Positions 37,477-48,000 of a stretch of 64,000 nucleotides of DNA are shown piece by piece. Numbering within the stretch: position 1 is the first letter of the stretch; every line of letters starts with the position of its first letter. The notes under the pieces were generated by a model. The model ran no database searches. It was not told where the DNA came from and was given only the letters and a program-made list of their open reading frames with translations. The DNA is taken from positions 1-64,000 of the forward strand of contig CAVVIQ010000009.1 of the NCBI GenBank assembly GCA_963748385.1, read 5' to 3'. Made by a program: the position numbers and the translations under genes. This DNA comes from Rhodoblastus sp963748385. Lineage in GTDB: Bacteria > Pseudomonadota > Alphaproteobacteria > Rhizobiales > Beijerinckiaceae.

Positions 37477-40014
37477 ATGGAACCGCCCGAAATGAACGAA
37501 CTTGCCCCGCCCGCCGCCGCCATTCCAGATCTGGCGACGGAAATAGAAGAACACGCTCGCGCCGTCGATCCGGCGCAGCAGATCGCGCAACTGCGCGAAG
37601 CGGTGCTGGAAAAGCTTTGCTATTCCGTCGGCAAGGACCGCAACACGGCGAGCGAGCGCGACTGGTTCGTCGCCGTGGCGCTGGCCACCCGCGACCGCAT
37701 CGTCAACGACTGGATGCGTTCGGTGCGCGTCGCCTACCGGGAAAACCGCCGCCGGGTCTATTATCTGTCGCTGGAGTTTCTGATCGGCCGCCTGCTGATC
37801 GACTCGCTCACCAATCTCGGCCTGGTCGAGCCGATGCGCGCGGCGCTCGCCGGTCTCGACATCGACCTCGACAAGTTGCGGCAGGTCGAGCCCGACGCCG
37901 CCCTCGGCAATGGCGGCCTGGGGCGCCTCGCCGCCTGTTTCATGGAGAGCATGGCGACGCTTTCCATCGCCGCCCACGGCTATGGCATCCGTTACGACAA
38001 CGGCCTGTTCCGCCAGACCATCACCGACGGCTGGCAGCACGAATATCCCGAGGACTGGCTGGCTTTCGGCAATCCATGGGAATTCCCCCGCCCCGAGGTC
38101 AATTACAATATCGGCTTCGGCGGCGACGTCGGCGCGGCGCCGCGCGATCCCGGCTCGTCCGCGCGGATCTGGCGCCCCGGCGAGACGGTGGTCGCGGTCG
38201 CCTACGACATTCCGATCGTCGGCTGGAGCCGCACCGAGAACAACAATTTCGTCAACACCTTGAGGCTGTGGTCGGCGCGCGCGCCGGACCCCATGCGGCT
38301 CGACGCCTTCAACGCCGGCGATTATGTCGGCGCCCTGGCCGACCAGGTGCATGCGGAATCGATCTCCAAAATCCTCTATCCGGCCGATTCCACCCCGGCC
38401 GGCCAGGAATTGCGGTTCAAGCAGGAATATTTCTTCGCCTCGGCCTCGCTCCAGGATCTCATTCGCCGCCATCTCCAACAAAACGGCGGCATCGAGTCGC
38501 TGCACGAGAAGGTCGCGATCCAGCTCAACGACACCCATCCGGCCATCGCCGTGGTCGAGCTGATGCGCATCCTGGTGGATATCCATCTGGTGCCCTGGGA
38601 CCGCGCCTGGGAGATCACCCAGGCGACCTTCTCCTACACCAACCACACACTCCTGCCCGAGGCGCTCGAAACCTGGCCGGCCGCGCTGATGGAGCGTCTG
38701 CTGCCGCGCCACATGCAGATCCTCTATCTCATCAACGCCAAGCACCTCGACCGCTTGCGCGCCGAAGGCATGGACGATTCCGGCAAGCTCTCCGCCCTGT
38801 CGCTGATCGACGAGCATGGCGGCCGCAATGTCCGCATGGGCCATCTCGCCTTTCTCGGCTCGCACAAGGTCAACGGCGTCTCCGCGCTCCATACGGAACT
38901 GGTCAAGGAGACGGTGTTCCGCGAGTTCCACGAGATTTTTCCCGACCGCATCGTCAACAAGACCAACGGCATCACCTTCCGCCGCTGGCTGATCGAGGCC
39001 AACCCGCATCTGACGAAGCTGCTGACCGAAAACATAGGCAGGGATTTCTACGACCATCCCGAGGCGCTCAAGGCGCTGGAGCCGCTGGCGACCGATCTCG
39101 ATTTCCAGGCGCGCTACGCCGCCGCCCGGCTCGCCAACAAGACGGCGCTCGCCGGCCTCATCGCCGACCGGATGATGATCAAGGTCGATCCCAATGCGAT
39201 CTTCGACGTCCAGATCAAGCGCATCCACGAATACAAGCGGCAATTGCTCAATATTCTCCAGACCATCGCCCAATATAACGAAATCCGCGCCTATCCCATG
39301 CGCGATTGCGTGCCGCGGGTGAAGATCTTCGCCGGCAAGGCCGCCGCGAGCTATTACATGGCGAAGCTCATCATCAAGCTGGCCAATGACGTGGCGCGCG
39401 TGGTCAACAACGACCCCACGGTGCGCGACCTGCTGAAAGTGGTGTTCCTGCCCAATTACAACGTCAGCATGGCCGAGGCGATCATTCCCGCCGCCGACCT
39501 TTCGGAACAGATTTCGACCGCGGGCATGGAGGCTTCGGGCACCGGCAACATGAAAATGGCGCTCAACGGCGCCCTGACCATCGGCACGCTCGACGGCGCC
39601 AATGTCGAGATCAAGGAGCGCGTCGGCGACGACAATATTTTCATCTTCGGCCTCACCGCCGAGGAGGTGGCCGCGCGGCGCGCCCACGGCATCGACGCGC
39701 GCGAGACGATCAATCACTCGCCGATGCTGCGCGAGGTGCTGGAATTGATCCAGGACGGCGCCTTCTCGCCCGACGACCGACACCGGTACGCGCCGCTGGT
39801 CGACATGCTGACCTATCACGATTATTTCCTCGTGACGGCCGATTTCGACTCCTATGTGACGACGCAGATGAACGTCGCCAGGCGCTGGCGCGACCGCAAG
39901 TCGTGGTGGCGTTCCGCGATCCTCAACACCGCCCGCACCGGCTGGTTCTCCTCGGACCGGACGATCGCGGAATATGCCGAGGACGTCTGGAACGTTCCGG
40001 TCCGCACGCCATGA
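37477..40014 (+). CDS. glgP: Glycogen phosphorylase
   Basis: GlgP releases glucose 1-phosphate from alpha-1,4-glucan ends. The 845-residue protein has the GT35 landmarks DAALGNGGLGRLAACFMES, YGIRYDNGLFRQ, KTNGITFRRWL, IHEYKRQLLNIL and the PLP-lysine region EASGTGNMKMALNGALTIGT. It opens the glycogen operon; its stop overlaps the glgB start by 4 bases (ATGA). Having the degrading enzyme first and the synthetic genes after suggests that stores are turned over under one control. The long open frame on the opposite strand is a GC-composition shadow. Confidence 0.97.
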   Translation: MEPPEMNELAPPAAAIPDLATEIEEHARAVDPAQQIAQLREAVLEKLCYSVGKDRNTASERDWFVAVALATRDRIVNDWMRSVRVAYRENRRRVYYLSLEFLIGRLLIDSLTNLGLVEPMRAALAGLDIDLDKLRQVEPDAALGNGGLGRLAACFMESMATLSIAAHGYGIRYDNGLFRQTITDGWQHEYPEDWLAFGNPWEFPRPEVNYNIGFGGDVGAAPRDPGSSARIWRPGETVVAVAYDIPIVGWSRTENNNFVNTLRLWSARAPDPMRLDAFNAGDYVGALADQVHAESISKILYPADSTPAGQELRFKQEYFFASASLQDLIRRHLQQNGGIESLHEKVAIQLNDTHPAIAVVELMRILVDIHLVPWDRAWEITQATFSYTNHTLLPEALETWPAALMERLLPRHMQILYLINAKHLDRLRAEGMDDSGKLSALSLIDEHGGRNVRMGHLAFLGSHKVNGVSALHTELVKETVFREFHEIFPDRIVNKTNGITFRRWLIEANPHLTKLLTENIGRDFYDHPEALKALEPLATDLDFQARYAAARLANKTALAGLIADRMMIKVDPNAIFDVQIKRIHEYKRQLLNILQTIAQYNEIRAYPMRDCVPRVKIFAGKAAASYYMAKLIIKLANDVARVVNNDPTVRDLLKVVFLPNYNVSMAEAIIPAADLSEQISTAGMEASGTGNMKMALNGALTIGTLDGANVEIKERVGDDNIFIFGLTAEEVAARRAHGIDARETINHSPMLREVLELIQDGAFSPDDRHRYAPLVDMLTYHDYFLVTADFDSYVTTQMNVARRWRDRKSWWRSAILNTARTGWFSSDRTIAEYAEDVWNVPVRTP

Positions 40015-42212
40015 CACAGAAAATGGATCGCGCGAGCGACGCCGACGTCGAGAAAATCGTCTCCGGTCGGCATCCCAACCCCTTCGCCGTGCTCGGGCCA
40101 CACGAAAGCGGCGGCGGCGTCCTGGTCCGCGCCTTCGCGCCGGGAGCGACGAATCTTTTCGCCCATTTCGCGGACGGCCTGCGCTTTCCGCTCGAATCGC
40201 GCGGCGCGAACGGCTTTTTCGAGGGTTTCTGCCCTGACAAGCCGGCCTTCGCCGCTTATCGTCTCGCCGCCGAAAGCGAAGGCGGCGCATGGGACTGGGA
40301 CGATCCCTATCGTTTCGGCCCGATCCTCGGCGAGATGGACGACCATCTGCTGGTCGAGGGCGCGCATCTGGAGCTTTACCGCCGGCTCGGCTCCCATGTC
40401 CTGACCCATCAGGGCGTCGAGGGCGTGCATTTCTCGGTCTGGGCGCCTCACGCGAGCCGGGTCTCCGTGGTCGGCGACTTCAACGCCTGGGACGGCCGGC
40501 GAAATCCGATGCGCAAGCGCGTGGACAGCGGGTTGTGGGAAATCTTCGTCCCCGAACTCGGCCCCGGCGCGCTATACAAATATGAAATTCTCTCGGCCTC
40601 CGGCGACCTCATGCCGCTCAAGGCCGATCCTTTCGGCCAGCAGGCGCAGTTGCGGCCGATGTCGGCCTCCGCCGTGCCGCGCACGGAAAAATTCGCCTGG
40701 AGCGACGCCGAACATCTCGCCGCGCGGGCGCAAAAAGACCCGCGCCGCGCCGCGATGTCGATCTACGAGGTCCACCTCGGCTCATGGCGGCGGGGCGAAG
40801 GCGATCGCTTCCTGACCTATGACGAACTGGCCGACAGCCTGATCCCCTACGCCCGCGACCAGGGTTTCACCCATCTCGAACTGCTCCCTGTTTCCGAACA
40901 TCCGCTCGACGCCTCCTGGGGCTACCAGCCGATCGGCCTGTTCGCGCCGTCATCGCGGTTCGGCGACCCCGAGGGCTTCAAGCGATTCGTCGATCGCGCC
41001 CACCGCGAAGGGCTGGGCGTGATCCTCGACTGGGTTCCGGCGCATTTTCCCACCGACGAACATGGCCTCGCCTGGTTCGACGGCGAGCCGCTTTATGAAC
41101 ACGCCGATCCGCGCCGCGGCTTCCACCCGGACTGGAACACCGCGATCTACGATTTCGGCCGCCGCGAGGTCGCCAATTTCCTCGCCGTGAACGCGCTTTA
41201 CTGGTTCGAGCAGTTCCATATCGACGGGTTGCGCGTGGACGCCGTTGCCTCCATGATCTACCTCGATTATTCCCGCCGCGACGGCGAATGGTCGCCGAAC
41301 CAATATGGCGGCAATGAAAATCTCGAAGCCATCGCCTTCCTGCAAAGGGTCAACAGTCTCGTCTACGAGCGCTATCCCGGGGCGCTGATGATCGCGGAGG
41401 AATCGACCGCCTGGCCGGGCGTGTCCCACCCCGTCCACGCCGGGGGGCTGGGCTTCGGCTTCAAGTGGAACATGGGCTGGATGAACGACACCCTGCGCTA
41501 TATTTCGCAGGATCCGGTCTATCGCCGCTGGAGCCACAACCAGCTTACCTTCGGCCTGCTCTACGCCTTCTCGGAGAATTTCGTCCTGCCGATTTCCCAC
41601 GACGAGGTGGTGCACGGCAAGGGCTCGATCATCGGCAAGATGCCCGGCGACGAATGGCGGAAATTCGCCAACGCCCGCGCCTATTACGCTTTCATGTGGG
41701 CGCAACCAGGCAAGAAGCTGCTGTTCATGGGACAGGAGTTCGGCCAGACCGGGGAATGGAGCGAGGCCCATTCGCTCGACTGGCGTCTGTTGGAGTTCTG
41801 GCCCCACGCCGGCCTGAGCCGTGTGGTGCGCGACCTCAACAGTCTTTACCGGACCCAAGCGGCGCTCCACGCCCGCGATTGCGAGGGGGAGGGCTTCGAA
41901 TGGCTGGTGGCGGACGATGCGGACAATTCCATCGTCGCCTGGCTGCGGCGCGGCGGGCCGGAAGATCCGCCCATCGCCATCGTGATCAATTTCACCCCGG
42001 TTCCCCGCGGCGATTATCGACTTCCCCTGCCCGCGCCTGGCCGCTGGCGTGAAATCCTCAACACCGATTCGCACGATTATGGCGGCTCGGGCCTCGGCAA
42101 TTTCGGCGCGGTTCACGCGAATCCCGAGCCCTGGGGCGGACGGCCCGCCTCGGCCAGGATGATGGTCCCGCCGCTCGGCGCCCTCTACCTGCTGTGGGAG
42201 CCGGAGCACTGA
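40011..42212 (+). CDS. glgB: 1,4-alpha-glucan branching enzyme
   Basis: GlgB makes alpha-1,6 branches. The 733-residue protein has an N-terminal carbohydrate-binding module (HPNPFAVLGPHESGGG), a second CBM48 (VHFSVWAPHASRVSVVGDFN), and the GH13 catalytic domain with HIDGLRVDAVASMIYLDY (nucleophile Asp), MIAEESTAWPGV (acid/base Glu) and PISHDEVVHGKGSI. The start codon overlaps the glgP stop. Frame intact. glgC follows after about 90 bases. Confidence 0.97.
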   Translation: MTQKMDRASDADVEKIVSGRHPNPFAVLGPHESGGGVLVRAFAPGATNLFAHFADGLRFPLESRGANGFFEGFCPDKPAFAAYRLAAESEGGAWDWDDPYRFGPILGEMDDHLLVEGAHLELYRRLGSHVLTHQGVEGVHFSVWAPHASRVSVVGDFNAWDGRRNPMRKRVDSGLWEIFVPELGPGALYKYEILSASGDLMPLKADPFGQQAQLRPMSASAVPRTEKFAWSDAEHLAARAQKDPRRAAMSIYEVHLGSWRRGEGDRFLTYDELADSLIPYARDQGFTHLELLPVSEHPLDASWGYQPIGLFAPSSRFGDPEGFKRFVDRAHREGLGVILDWVPAHFPTDEHGLAWFDGEPLYEHADPRRGFHPDWNTAIYDFGRREVANFLAVNALYWFEQFHIDGLRVDAVASMIYLDYSRRDGEWSPNQYGGNENLEAIAFLQRVNSLVYERYPGALMIAEESTAWPGVSHPVHAGGLGFGFKWNMGWMNDTLRYISQDPVYRRWSHNQLTFGLLYAFSENFVLPISHDEVVHGKGSIIGKMPGDEWRKFANARAYYAFMWAQPGKKLLFMGQEFGQTGEWSEAHSLDWRLLEFWPHAGLSRVVRDLNSLYRTQAALHARDCEGEGFEWLVADDADNSIVAWLRRGGPEDPPIAIVINFTPVPRGDYRLPLPAPGRWREILNTDSHDYGGSGLGNFGAVHANPEPWGGRPASARMMVPPLGALYLLWEPEH

Positions 42213-42302
42213 CCGGAGGTTTGATCCAGAACGAGGCGGGCCCGACCCGCCCGGCTTATGATAAAAAAGGAGCGCCTTGAACGGCGCTGGAGGCAACGCC
42301 CG

Positions 42303-43595
42303 ATGACGAAATCCTTCACCGTTCCGCTGTCCAAACCCCCGGCGCATGGCGCCCCGCTCTCCCGTCACGCGCTCGCCTATGTGCTGGCCGGCGGGCGCGG
42401 CTCGCGCCTGATGGAGCTGACCGACCGCCGCGCCAAGCCGGCCGTCTATTTCGGCGGCAAGTCCCGCATCGTCGATTTCGCTCTGTCCAACGCCCTTAAT
42501 TCGGGCATCCGCCGCATCGCGGTCGCGACCCAGTACAAGGCCCACAGCCTGATCCGCCACCTCCAGCGCGCCTGGACTTTTCTGCGTCCCGAGCGCAACG
42601 AGAGCTTCGACCTGTTGCCGGCCTCGCAGCGCATTTCGGAAAATATGTGGTATGTCGGCACCGCGGACGCCGTCTATCAGAACGGCGACATCATTCTCGA
42701 CTACGATCCGAAATTCATCATCATCCTCGCCGGCGACCATATCTACAAAATGGATTACGAGCGCATGCTCCAGCAGCATGTGGACCAGGGCGCCGACGTC
42801 ACTGTCGGCTGCCTCGAGGTCTCGCGCGAGGAGGCCAAGGGCTTCGGCGTGATGGGGGTCGACAAGACCAACCGCATCATCTCCTTCCTGGAAAAGCCGA
42901 AAGACCCGCCGGCGATGCCCGGCAAGCCAGACCGCTGCCTCGCCAGCATGGGCATTTATGTGTTCGAGACGAAATTCCTGTTCGACCTTTTGCGCGAGGA
43001 CGCCGCCAACCCCGATTCCAGCCACGATTTCGGCAATGACCTGATCCCCCATATCGTGAAGCACGGCAAGGCGGTCGCCCATCATTTCTCGTCGTCCTGT
43101 GTGCGCTCGACCCAGGAAATCAGGCCCTACTGGCGCGATGTCGGCACGGTGGACGCCTATTGGGCGGCCAATATCGACCTGACCGGAATCGAGCCGGAGC
43201 TGGACTTGTTCGACACCAACTGGCCGATCTGGACCTATGTCGAGCTGACGGCGCCGGCCAAATTCGTCCATGACCTTGAAGGGCGGCGGGGCCATGCGGT
43301 TTCGTCGCTGGTTTCGGGCGGCTGCATCGTCTCCGGCGGCACCCTGCGCAATTCCCTGCTGTTCAGCCGGGTGCGGGTCAATTCCTACGCCCAGGTCGAC
43401 CATGCGGTGATCCTGCCCGACGTGGACGTCGGACGGTCCGCCCGGCTCAACAAGGTCGTCATCGATCACGGCGTGCATATCCCTCCGGGTCTCGTCATCG
43501 GCGAAGACCCCGAACTCGACGCCGCCCGCTTCCGCCGCACGCCCAACGGCGTCTGCCTCGTCACCCAGTCGATGATCGACAGACTCTCTTTATGA
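42303..43595 (+). CDS. glgC: Glucose-1-phosphate adenylyltransferase
   Basis: GlgC makes ADP-glucose from glucose 1-phosphate and ATP, the regulated step of bacterial glycogen synthesis. The N-terminal catalytic motif ALAYVLAGGRGSRLMELTDR and the ADP-glucose and substrate regions (WYVGTADAVYQN, IILAGDHIYKMDYERML, FLEKPKDPPAMPG) are present, followed by a left-handed beta-helix (SGGCIVSGGTLRNSLLFSRV). About 430 residues. ATG 42303 is chosen; an ATG 15 codons upstream would add a basic tail. The stop overlaps the glgA start (ATGA). Confidence 0.96.
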   Translation: MTKSFTVPLSKPPAHGAPLSRHALAYVLAGGRGSRLMELTDRRAKPAVYFGGKSRIVDFALSNALNSGIRRIAVATQYKAHSLIRHLQRAWTFLRPERNESFDLLPASQRISENMWYVGTADAVYQNGDIILDYDPKFIIILAGDHIYKMDYERMLQQHVDQGADVTVGCLEVSREEAKGFGVMGVDKTNRIISFLEKPKDPPAMPGKPDRCLASMGIYVFETKFLFDLLREDAANPDSSHDFGNDLIPHIVKHGKAVAHHFSSSCVRSTQEIRPYWRDVGTVDAYWAANIDLTGIEPELDLFDTNWPIWTYVELTAPAKFVHDLEGRRGHAVSSLVSGGCIVSGGTLRNSLLFSRVRVNSYAQVDHAVILPDVDVGRSARLNKVVIDHGVHIPPGLVIGEDPELDAARFRRTPNGVCLVTQSMIDRLSL

Positions 43596-45040
43596 AGCCG
43601 ATTACCGCCCTTTCCGTCACGCCCGAAGTCTATCCCCTGGTCAAGACCGGCGGGCTCGCCGATGTCGCGGGCGCCCTGCCCGGCGCGCTGGCGGCGGAGC
43701 ATGTCCAGTTGCGCACGTTGTGCCCCGGCTATCGCCCGGTGCTCGCCGCGCTGGAGAAGGCCGAAACGGTCGCCGCTTTCGACGATCTGCTCGGCGGGCC
43801 GGCGCGGGTTCTGGCCGGCAAGGCCGGGGGGCTCGACCTGTTCGCGCTCGACGCGCCCCACCTTTATGACCGCGACGGCGGCCCCTATGCCGGTCCCGAC
43901 GGCCGCGATTTCGCCGACAACGCTTATCGCTTCGCCGCGCTCGCCAAGGTCGGCGCGGAGATCGGGCTCGGTCTGGTCGAAGGGTTCACGCCCCGCGTGG
44001 TGCACGCCCATGACTGGCAGGCCGGCCTGACCGCCGCCTATCTCCATTACAGCGGCAGGCCGCGTCCCGGCTCGCTGATCACCGTCCACAATCTCGCTTT
44101 TCAGGGCCAGTTCCCGGCCGCGGTCTTTCCCGCGCTCGGCCTGCCGCCCCGGGCCTTTTCGATCGAAGGCGTCGAATATTACGGCGGCGTCGGCTTCCTG
44201 AAGGCCGGGCTCCAGCTCGCCGACCGCGTCACCACCGTTTCGCCGACCTATGCCGAGGAAATCCAGCAGGGCCATTCCGGCATGGGCCTCGACGGCCTGC
44301 TGCGCACGCGCGGGAGCCAGCTCGCCGGCGTGCTCAACGGCATAGATACGGAGGTCTGGAATCCCGAAACCGACCGGATGATCGCCGCGCCCTTTTCCGT
44401 GAAAAAGCTCGCGGCGCGGGCCGAGAACAAGAAGGCGCTGCAGGCGCGCATGGGCCTCGCCCATGCGCCGGACCGCCTGCTGATCGGCGTGGTCAGCCGC
44501 CTGTCCTGGCAGAAGGGCCTCGATCTTCTGCTCGCCTGCCTGAATTTCTTCGACGAACACAACGCCCAGCTCGTGCTGCTCGGGACCGGCGACCCCGCGC
44601 TCGAAGCGGTCTTTCAGGACGCGGCCCGCCATCATCCCGGCCGCATCGCCGTTCATTTCGCCTATGAAGAGCCCCTCGCCCATCTGATCCAGGCGGGGGC
44701 GGACGCCATTCTCGTGCCCTCGCGTTTCGAGCCCTGCGGCCTCACCCAGCTTTGCGCCATGCGTTACGGCGCCGTGCCGGTGGTGGCGCGGGTCGGCGGG
44801 CTGGCCGATTCGGTGATCGACGCCAATGAAATGGCGGTCCACGCCAATTGCGCCACCGGCCTGCAGTTCTCCCCCGTCACCGCGGAGGCGCTCGGCGGGG
44901 CCCTGCGCCGCTGCGCCGCGCTCTATGCGCGCAGGAACGTCTGGAGGAAGGTCCAGATCAACGGCCTCAAGACCAATGTCGGCTGGTCGATCCCCGCCAA
45001 GCATTATTCGGCGCTCTATCGCGAGGTCGCGCCGGCTTGA
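43592..45040 (+). CDS. glgA: Glycogen synthase (ADP-glucose type)
   Basis: GlgA extends alpha-1,4-glucan from ADP-glucose. This 482-residue GT5 enzyme has the N-terminal KTGGLADVAGALPGAL motif, HAHDWQAGLTAAYLHYSG, GLDGLLRTRG, and the C-terminal active-site loop PSRFEPCGLTQLCAMRYG. Start overlaps glgC by 4 bases and the stop overlaps the TTG start of the glgX/malQ gene, so five genes form one tightly coupled operon. Confidence 0.97.
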   Translation: MKPITALSVTPEVYPLVKTGGLADVAGALPGALAAEHVQLRTLCPGYRPVLAALEKAETVAAFDDLLGGPARVLAGKAGGLDLFALDAPHLYDRDGGPYAGPDGRDFADNAYRFAALAKVGAEIGLGLVEGFTPRVVHAHDWQAGLTAAYLHYSGRPRPGSLITVHNLAFQGQFPAAVFPALGLPPRAFSIEGVEYYGGVGFLKAGLQLADRVTTVSPTYAEEIQQGHSGMGLDGLLRTRGSQLAGVLNGIDTEVWNPETDRMIAAPFSVKKLAARAENKKALQARMGLAHAPDRLLIGVVSRLSWQKGLDLLLACLNFFDEHNAQLVLLGTGDPALEAVFQDAARHHPGRIAVHFAYEEPLAHLIQAGADAILVPSRFEPCGLTQLCAMRYGAVPVVARVGGLADSVIDANEMAVHANCATGLQFSPVTAEALGGALRRCAALYARRNVWRKVQINGLKTNVGWSIPAKHYSALYREVAPA

Positions 45041-48000
45041 TCCCGGAAAAGCTCCTTCCCGGCTCGCCCGAGCCGCTCGGCCTGAGCCTCGTCGACGGCG
45101 GCGCCAATATAGCCGTCTATTCCGAAGCCGCGGAGCAAATCGAATTATGCCTGTTCGACGCGAGCGGTCGCCAGGAGCTCGCCCGCCTCGCCCTGCCGGG
45201 CCGCACCGGGCCGGTCTTTCACGGGTTCGCGCCGAACCTGCGCGCCGGCGCGCTCTATGGCCTGCGCGCTCACGGGCCATGGCGCCCCGAGCAGGGCCTG
45301 CGGTTCAATCCGAAAAAGCTGTTGCTCGATCCCTTCGCCCTGGCGCTCGACGGTCCGATCCGGCTGCACGATTCCTTTTTCGACGCCGACGCCGACAGCG
45401 GAGCTTTCGCGCCCAAGGCCGTCGCCGCCGCGCCGCCCCGGGCGCGGCCGCATCGCCGCGGGATCCCCTGGTCCGAAACCGTCATTTACGAATTGCACGT
45501 GCGCGGCTTCACCCGCCGGCTAGACTCCGCGCCCGAGAAGCTGCGCGGGACTTTCGCCGGCCTGGCCCACCCGGCCGCGCTCGCCCATCTGCGAGAGCTT
45601 GGCGTGACCACACTGGAGCTTTTGCCCTGCGCCGCCTGGGTCGACGAGCGCCATTTGCACGAGGTGGGCCTCGGCAATTACTGGGGCTACAACCCGATCG
45701 CCTTTTGCGCGCCGGAGCCGCGCCTCGCGCCGCGCGGCTGGCGTGAAGTGCGCGAAAGCGTCGCCGCCCTGCAGGAGGCCGGTTTTGAAGTCCTGATCGA
45801 CGCGGTGCTCAACCATAGTGGCGAAAGCGACGTCCGCGGCCCGACCCTTTCCCTGCGCGGTCTCGACAATGCGGCCTTCTACCGGCTCGCCCACGACGAC
45901 CCCGCGCATTACGTGAATGACGCCGGCTGCGGCAATATCCTGCGGTTCGACCATCCCGCGGTTGTGCGCCTCGCCGTGGAATCGCTGCGCGCCTGGGCGG
46001 TTTACGGCGGCGTGGACGGCTTCCGCCTCGATCTGGCCACGACTCTCGGCCGCCGCGCCGAGGGTTTCGACCCCCATGCGCCCCTTTTCGCCGCCATTGG
46101 CCACGACCCCGACCTGCGCGACCTGAAATTCATCGCCGAACCCTGGGACATCGGGCCCGGCGGCTATCAGATCGGCCATTTTCCCGTTTCGTGGGGCGAG
46201 TGGAACGATCGTTTCCGCGACGCGGCGCGCAGATTCTGGCGCGGCGATTCGGGCATGATCGGCGAAATCGCCACCCGCCTCGCCGGCTCGTCCGATCTCT
46301 TCGCGCCCGACAAGCCGCCCTCGCGGAGCGTGAATTTCATCACCGCCCATGACGGATTCACCCTGGCCGATCTCGTCTCCTACGCGCTCAAGCACAACGA
46401 GGCCAACAGCGAGAACAACCGCGACGGAACGGACGCCAACTATTCGTGGAACAACGGCGCCGAGGGCGAGACGGCGGACGTGGCGTTCTTTCCGCGAGGC
46501 GCCGCGACCAGCGCAATCTGCTGACCCTGCTGCTGCTCTCGCGCGGGACGCCGATGCTGTCGATGGGCGCGGAGCTCGGCCAGAGCCAGCGCGGCAACAA
46601 CAACGCCTATGCCCAGGACAATGAAACCACCTGGCTCGACTGGGCGAGACGCCGACCCGCGCCTGATCGCCTTCACCCGCGCCCTGACCGCTCTGCGCCA
46701 GGCGACGCCGGCCTTCCGGCAGGACCGCTTCCTGACCGGCGCGCTCCAGGATGGCCACGACCACGCCGATGTCGAATGGCGGGGCGCCGACGGCGAAATC
46801 CTCGGACCCGACCATTGGCGCGAGCACGAGCGGCGCTTCCTCGCCGCCTTTTTCACCGCCGATGGCTCGCGCGCCGGCCTGCTCCTCAACGCCGGCTGGA
46901 CGGAAGCGCATTTCCGCCTGCCAAGCCCGCGCGAAACCCATTTCTGGCGCCGCGCGCTCGACACGATTGCCGAAGACGGCGCCGCCGACGGCGCCTGTTT
47001 CGATTGCGGCGAAATCCTCGTCGTCGCGCCGCGCTCGGCGCTGGTCCTGATCGAGACCGCCGACGAGCCGGCGTCGCGCGCGACGGCGCCCGAAACGCTC
47101 GACGCGCTCGCGCGCGCGGCGGGGATCGCCCCGGACTGGCATGACCTGGCGGGCAAACACCATGTCGTGCCCGATTCGACCAAGGCTGCCCTGCTCAAAT
47201 CCATGGGCCTGCCCGCCGCCACGCAGGCCGAGGCCCGCGCCAGCCTGCGCCGCCTGGCCAAGGAGCGCGACCGCCGCGCCCTGCCTTTCGCCTTGGTCGC
47301 GGGCGAGGGCGCAACGATCGAGGCGCCGCTTGTCCTCGCCGGCGCCGCGGGCGCGACTCTGGCGCTGGAAGGCGAATTGTCCCCGCCCCGGCTGATGTCC
47401 TTCGACGTCGACAAATTGCGGCGTGAAGAGCGCCGCGCCTGCGACGGCGCCTCCTTCATTGTCCATTTCGCGGCCCTGCCGCCGCTGCCGGTCGGGCGAT
47501 ACAGGCTGACTTCTCGACGACCAGTCCTGCGCTCTGATCGTCGCGCCGCCCGCCTGCGCCTGGCCGCCGGCGCTCGACGCCCGCGCGTCCGGCGTCTCCG
47601 CCCAGGTTTACAGCCTGCGCCGCGAAGGCGATCAGGGGATCGGCGACTTCACCTCGCTCGCGGAACTGGCGGAAACGGCCGGCCGCGCCGGCTACGCCAC
47701 GGTCGGGATCAATCCGCTGCACGCCCTGTTCGCGCGCGATCGCGACCGCGCCAGCCCCTATTATCCGAGCGATCGCGATTTTCTCGATCCGATCTATCTC
47801 GACCTCGAGGCGCTTGGCGAAATCACCGGCCTGGCGGGCGCCCTCACCGTTGAGGGGCGGAAGCGCGCGAGAAAACTCGCCGCAACCGGCGAGGTCGATT
47901 ATCCGGCGGTCTGGGCGCTGAAGGCCGAAAAAATCGCCGCGCATTTCTCACGCTTCGAGGAGGCCGCGCGGCGCGCCCCCGATAACCCGGCGCAGCGCGA

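Noticed and set aside
37396..40290. A 964-codon open frame on the minus strand opposite glgP
   Set aside because: It is a GC-composition shadow of a clear, intact glgP. Its translation is arginine-, aspartate- and glycine-rich without any domain.
40950..45280. Long minus-strand open frames opposite glgB, glgC and glgA
   Set aside because: Shadows of well-recognised genes; low-complexity products, no start or ribosome binding site context.
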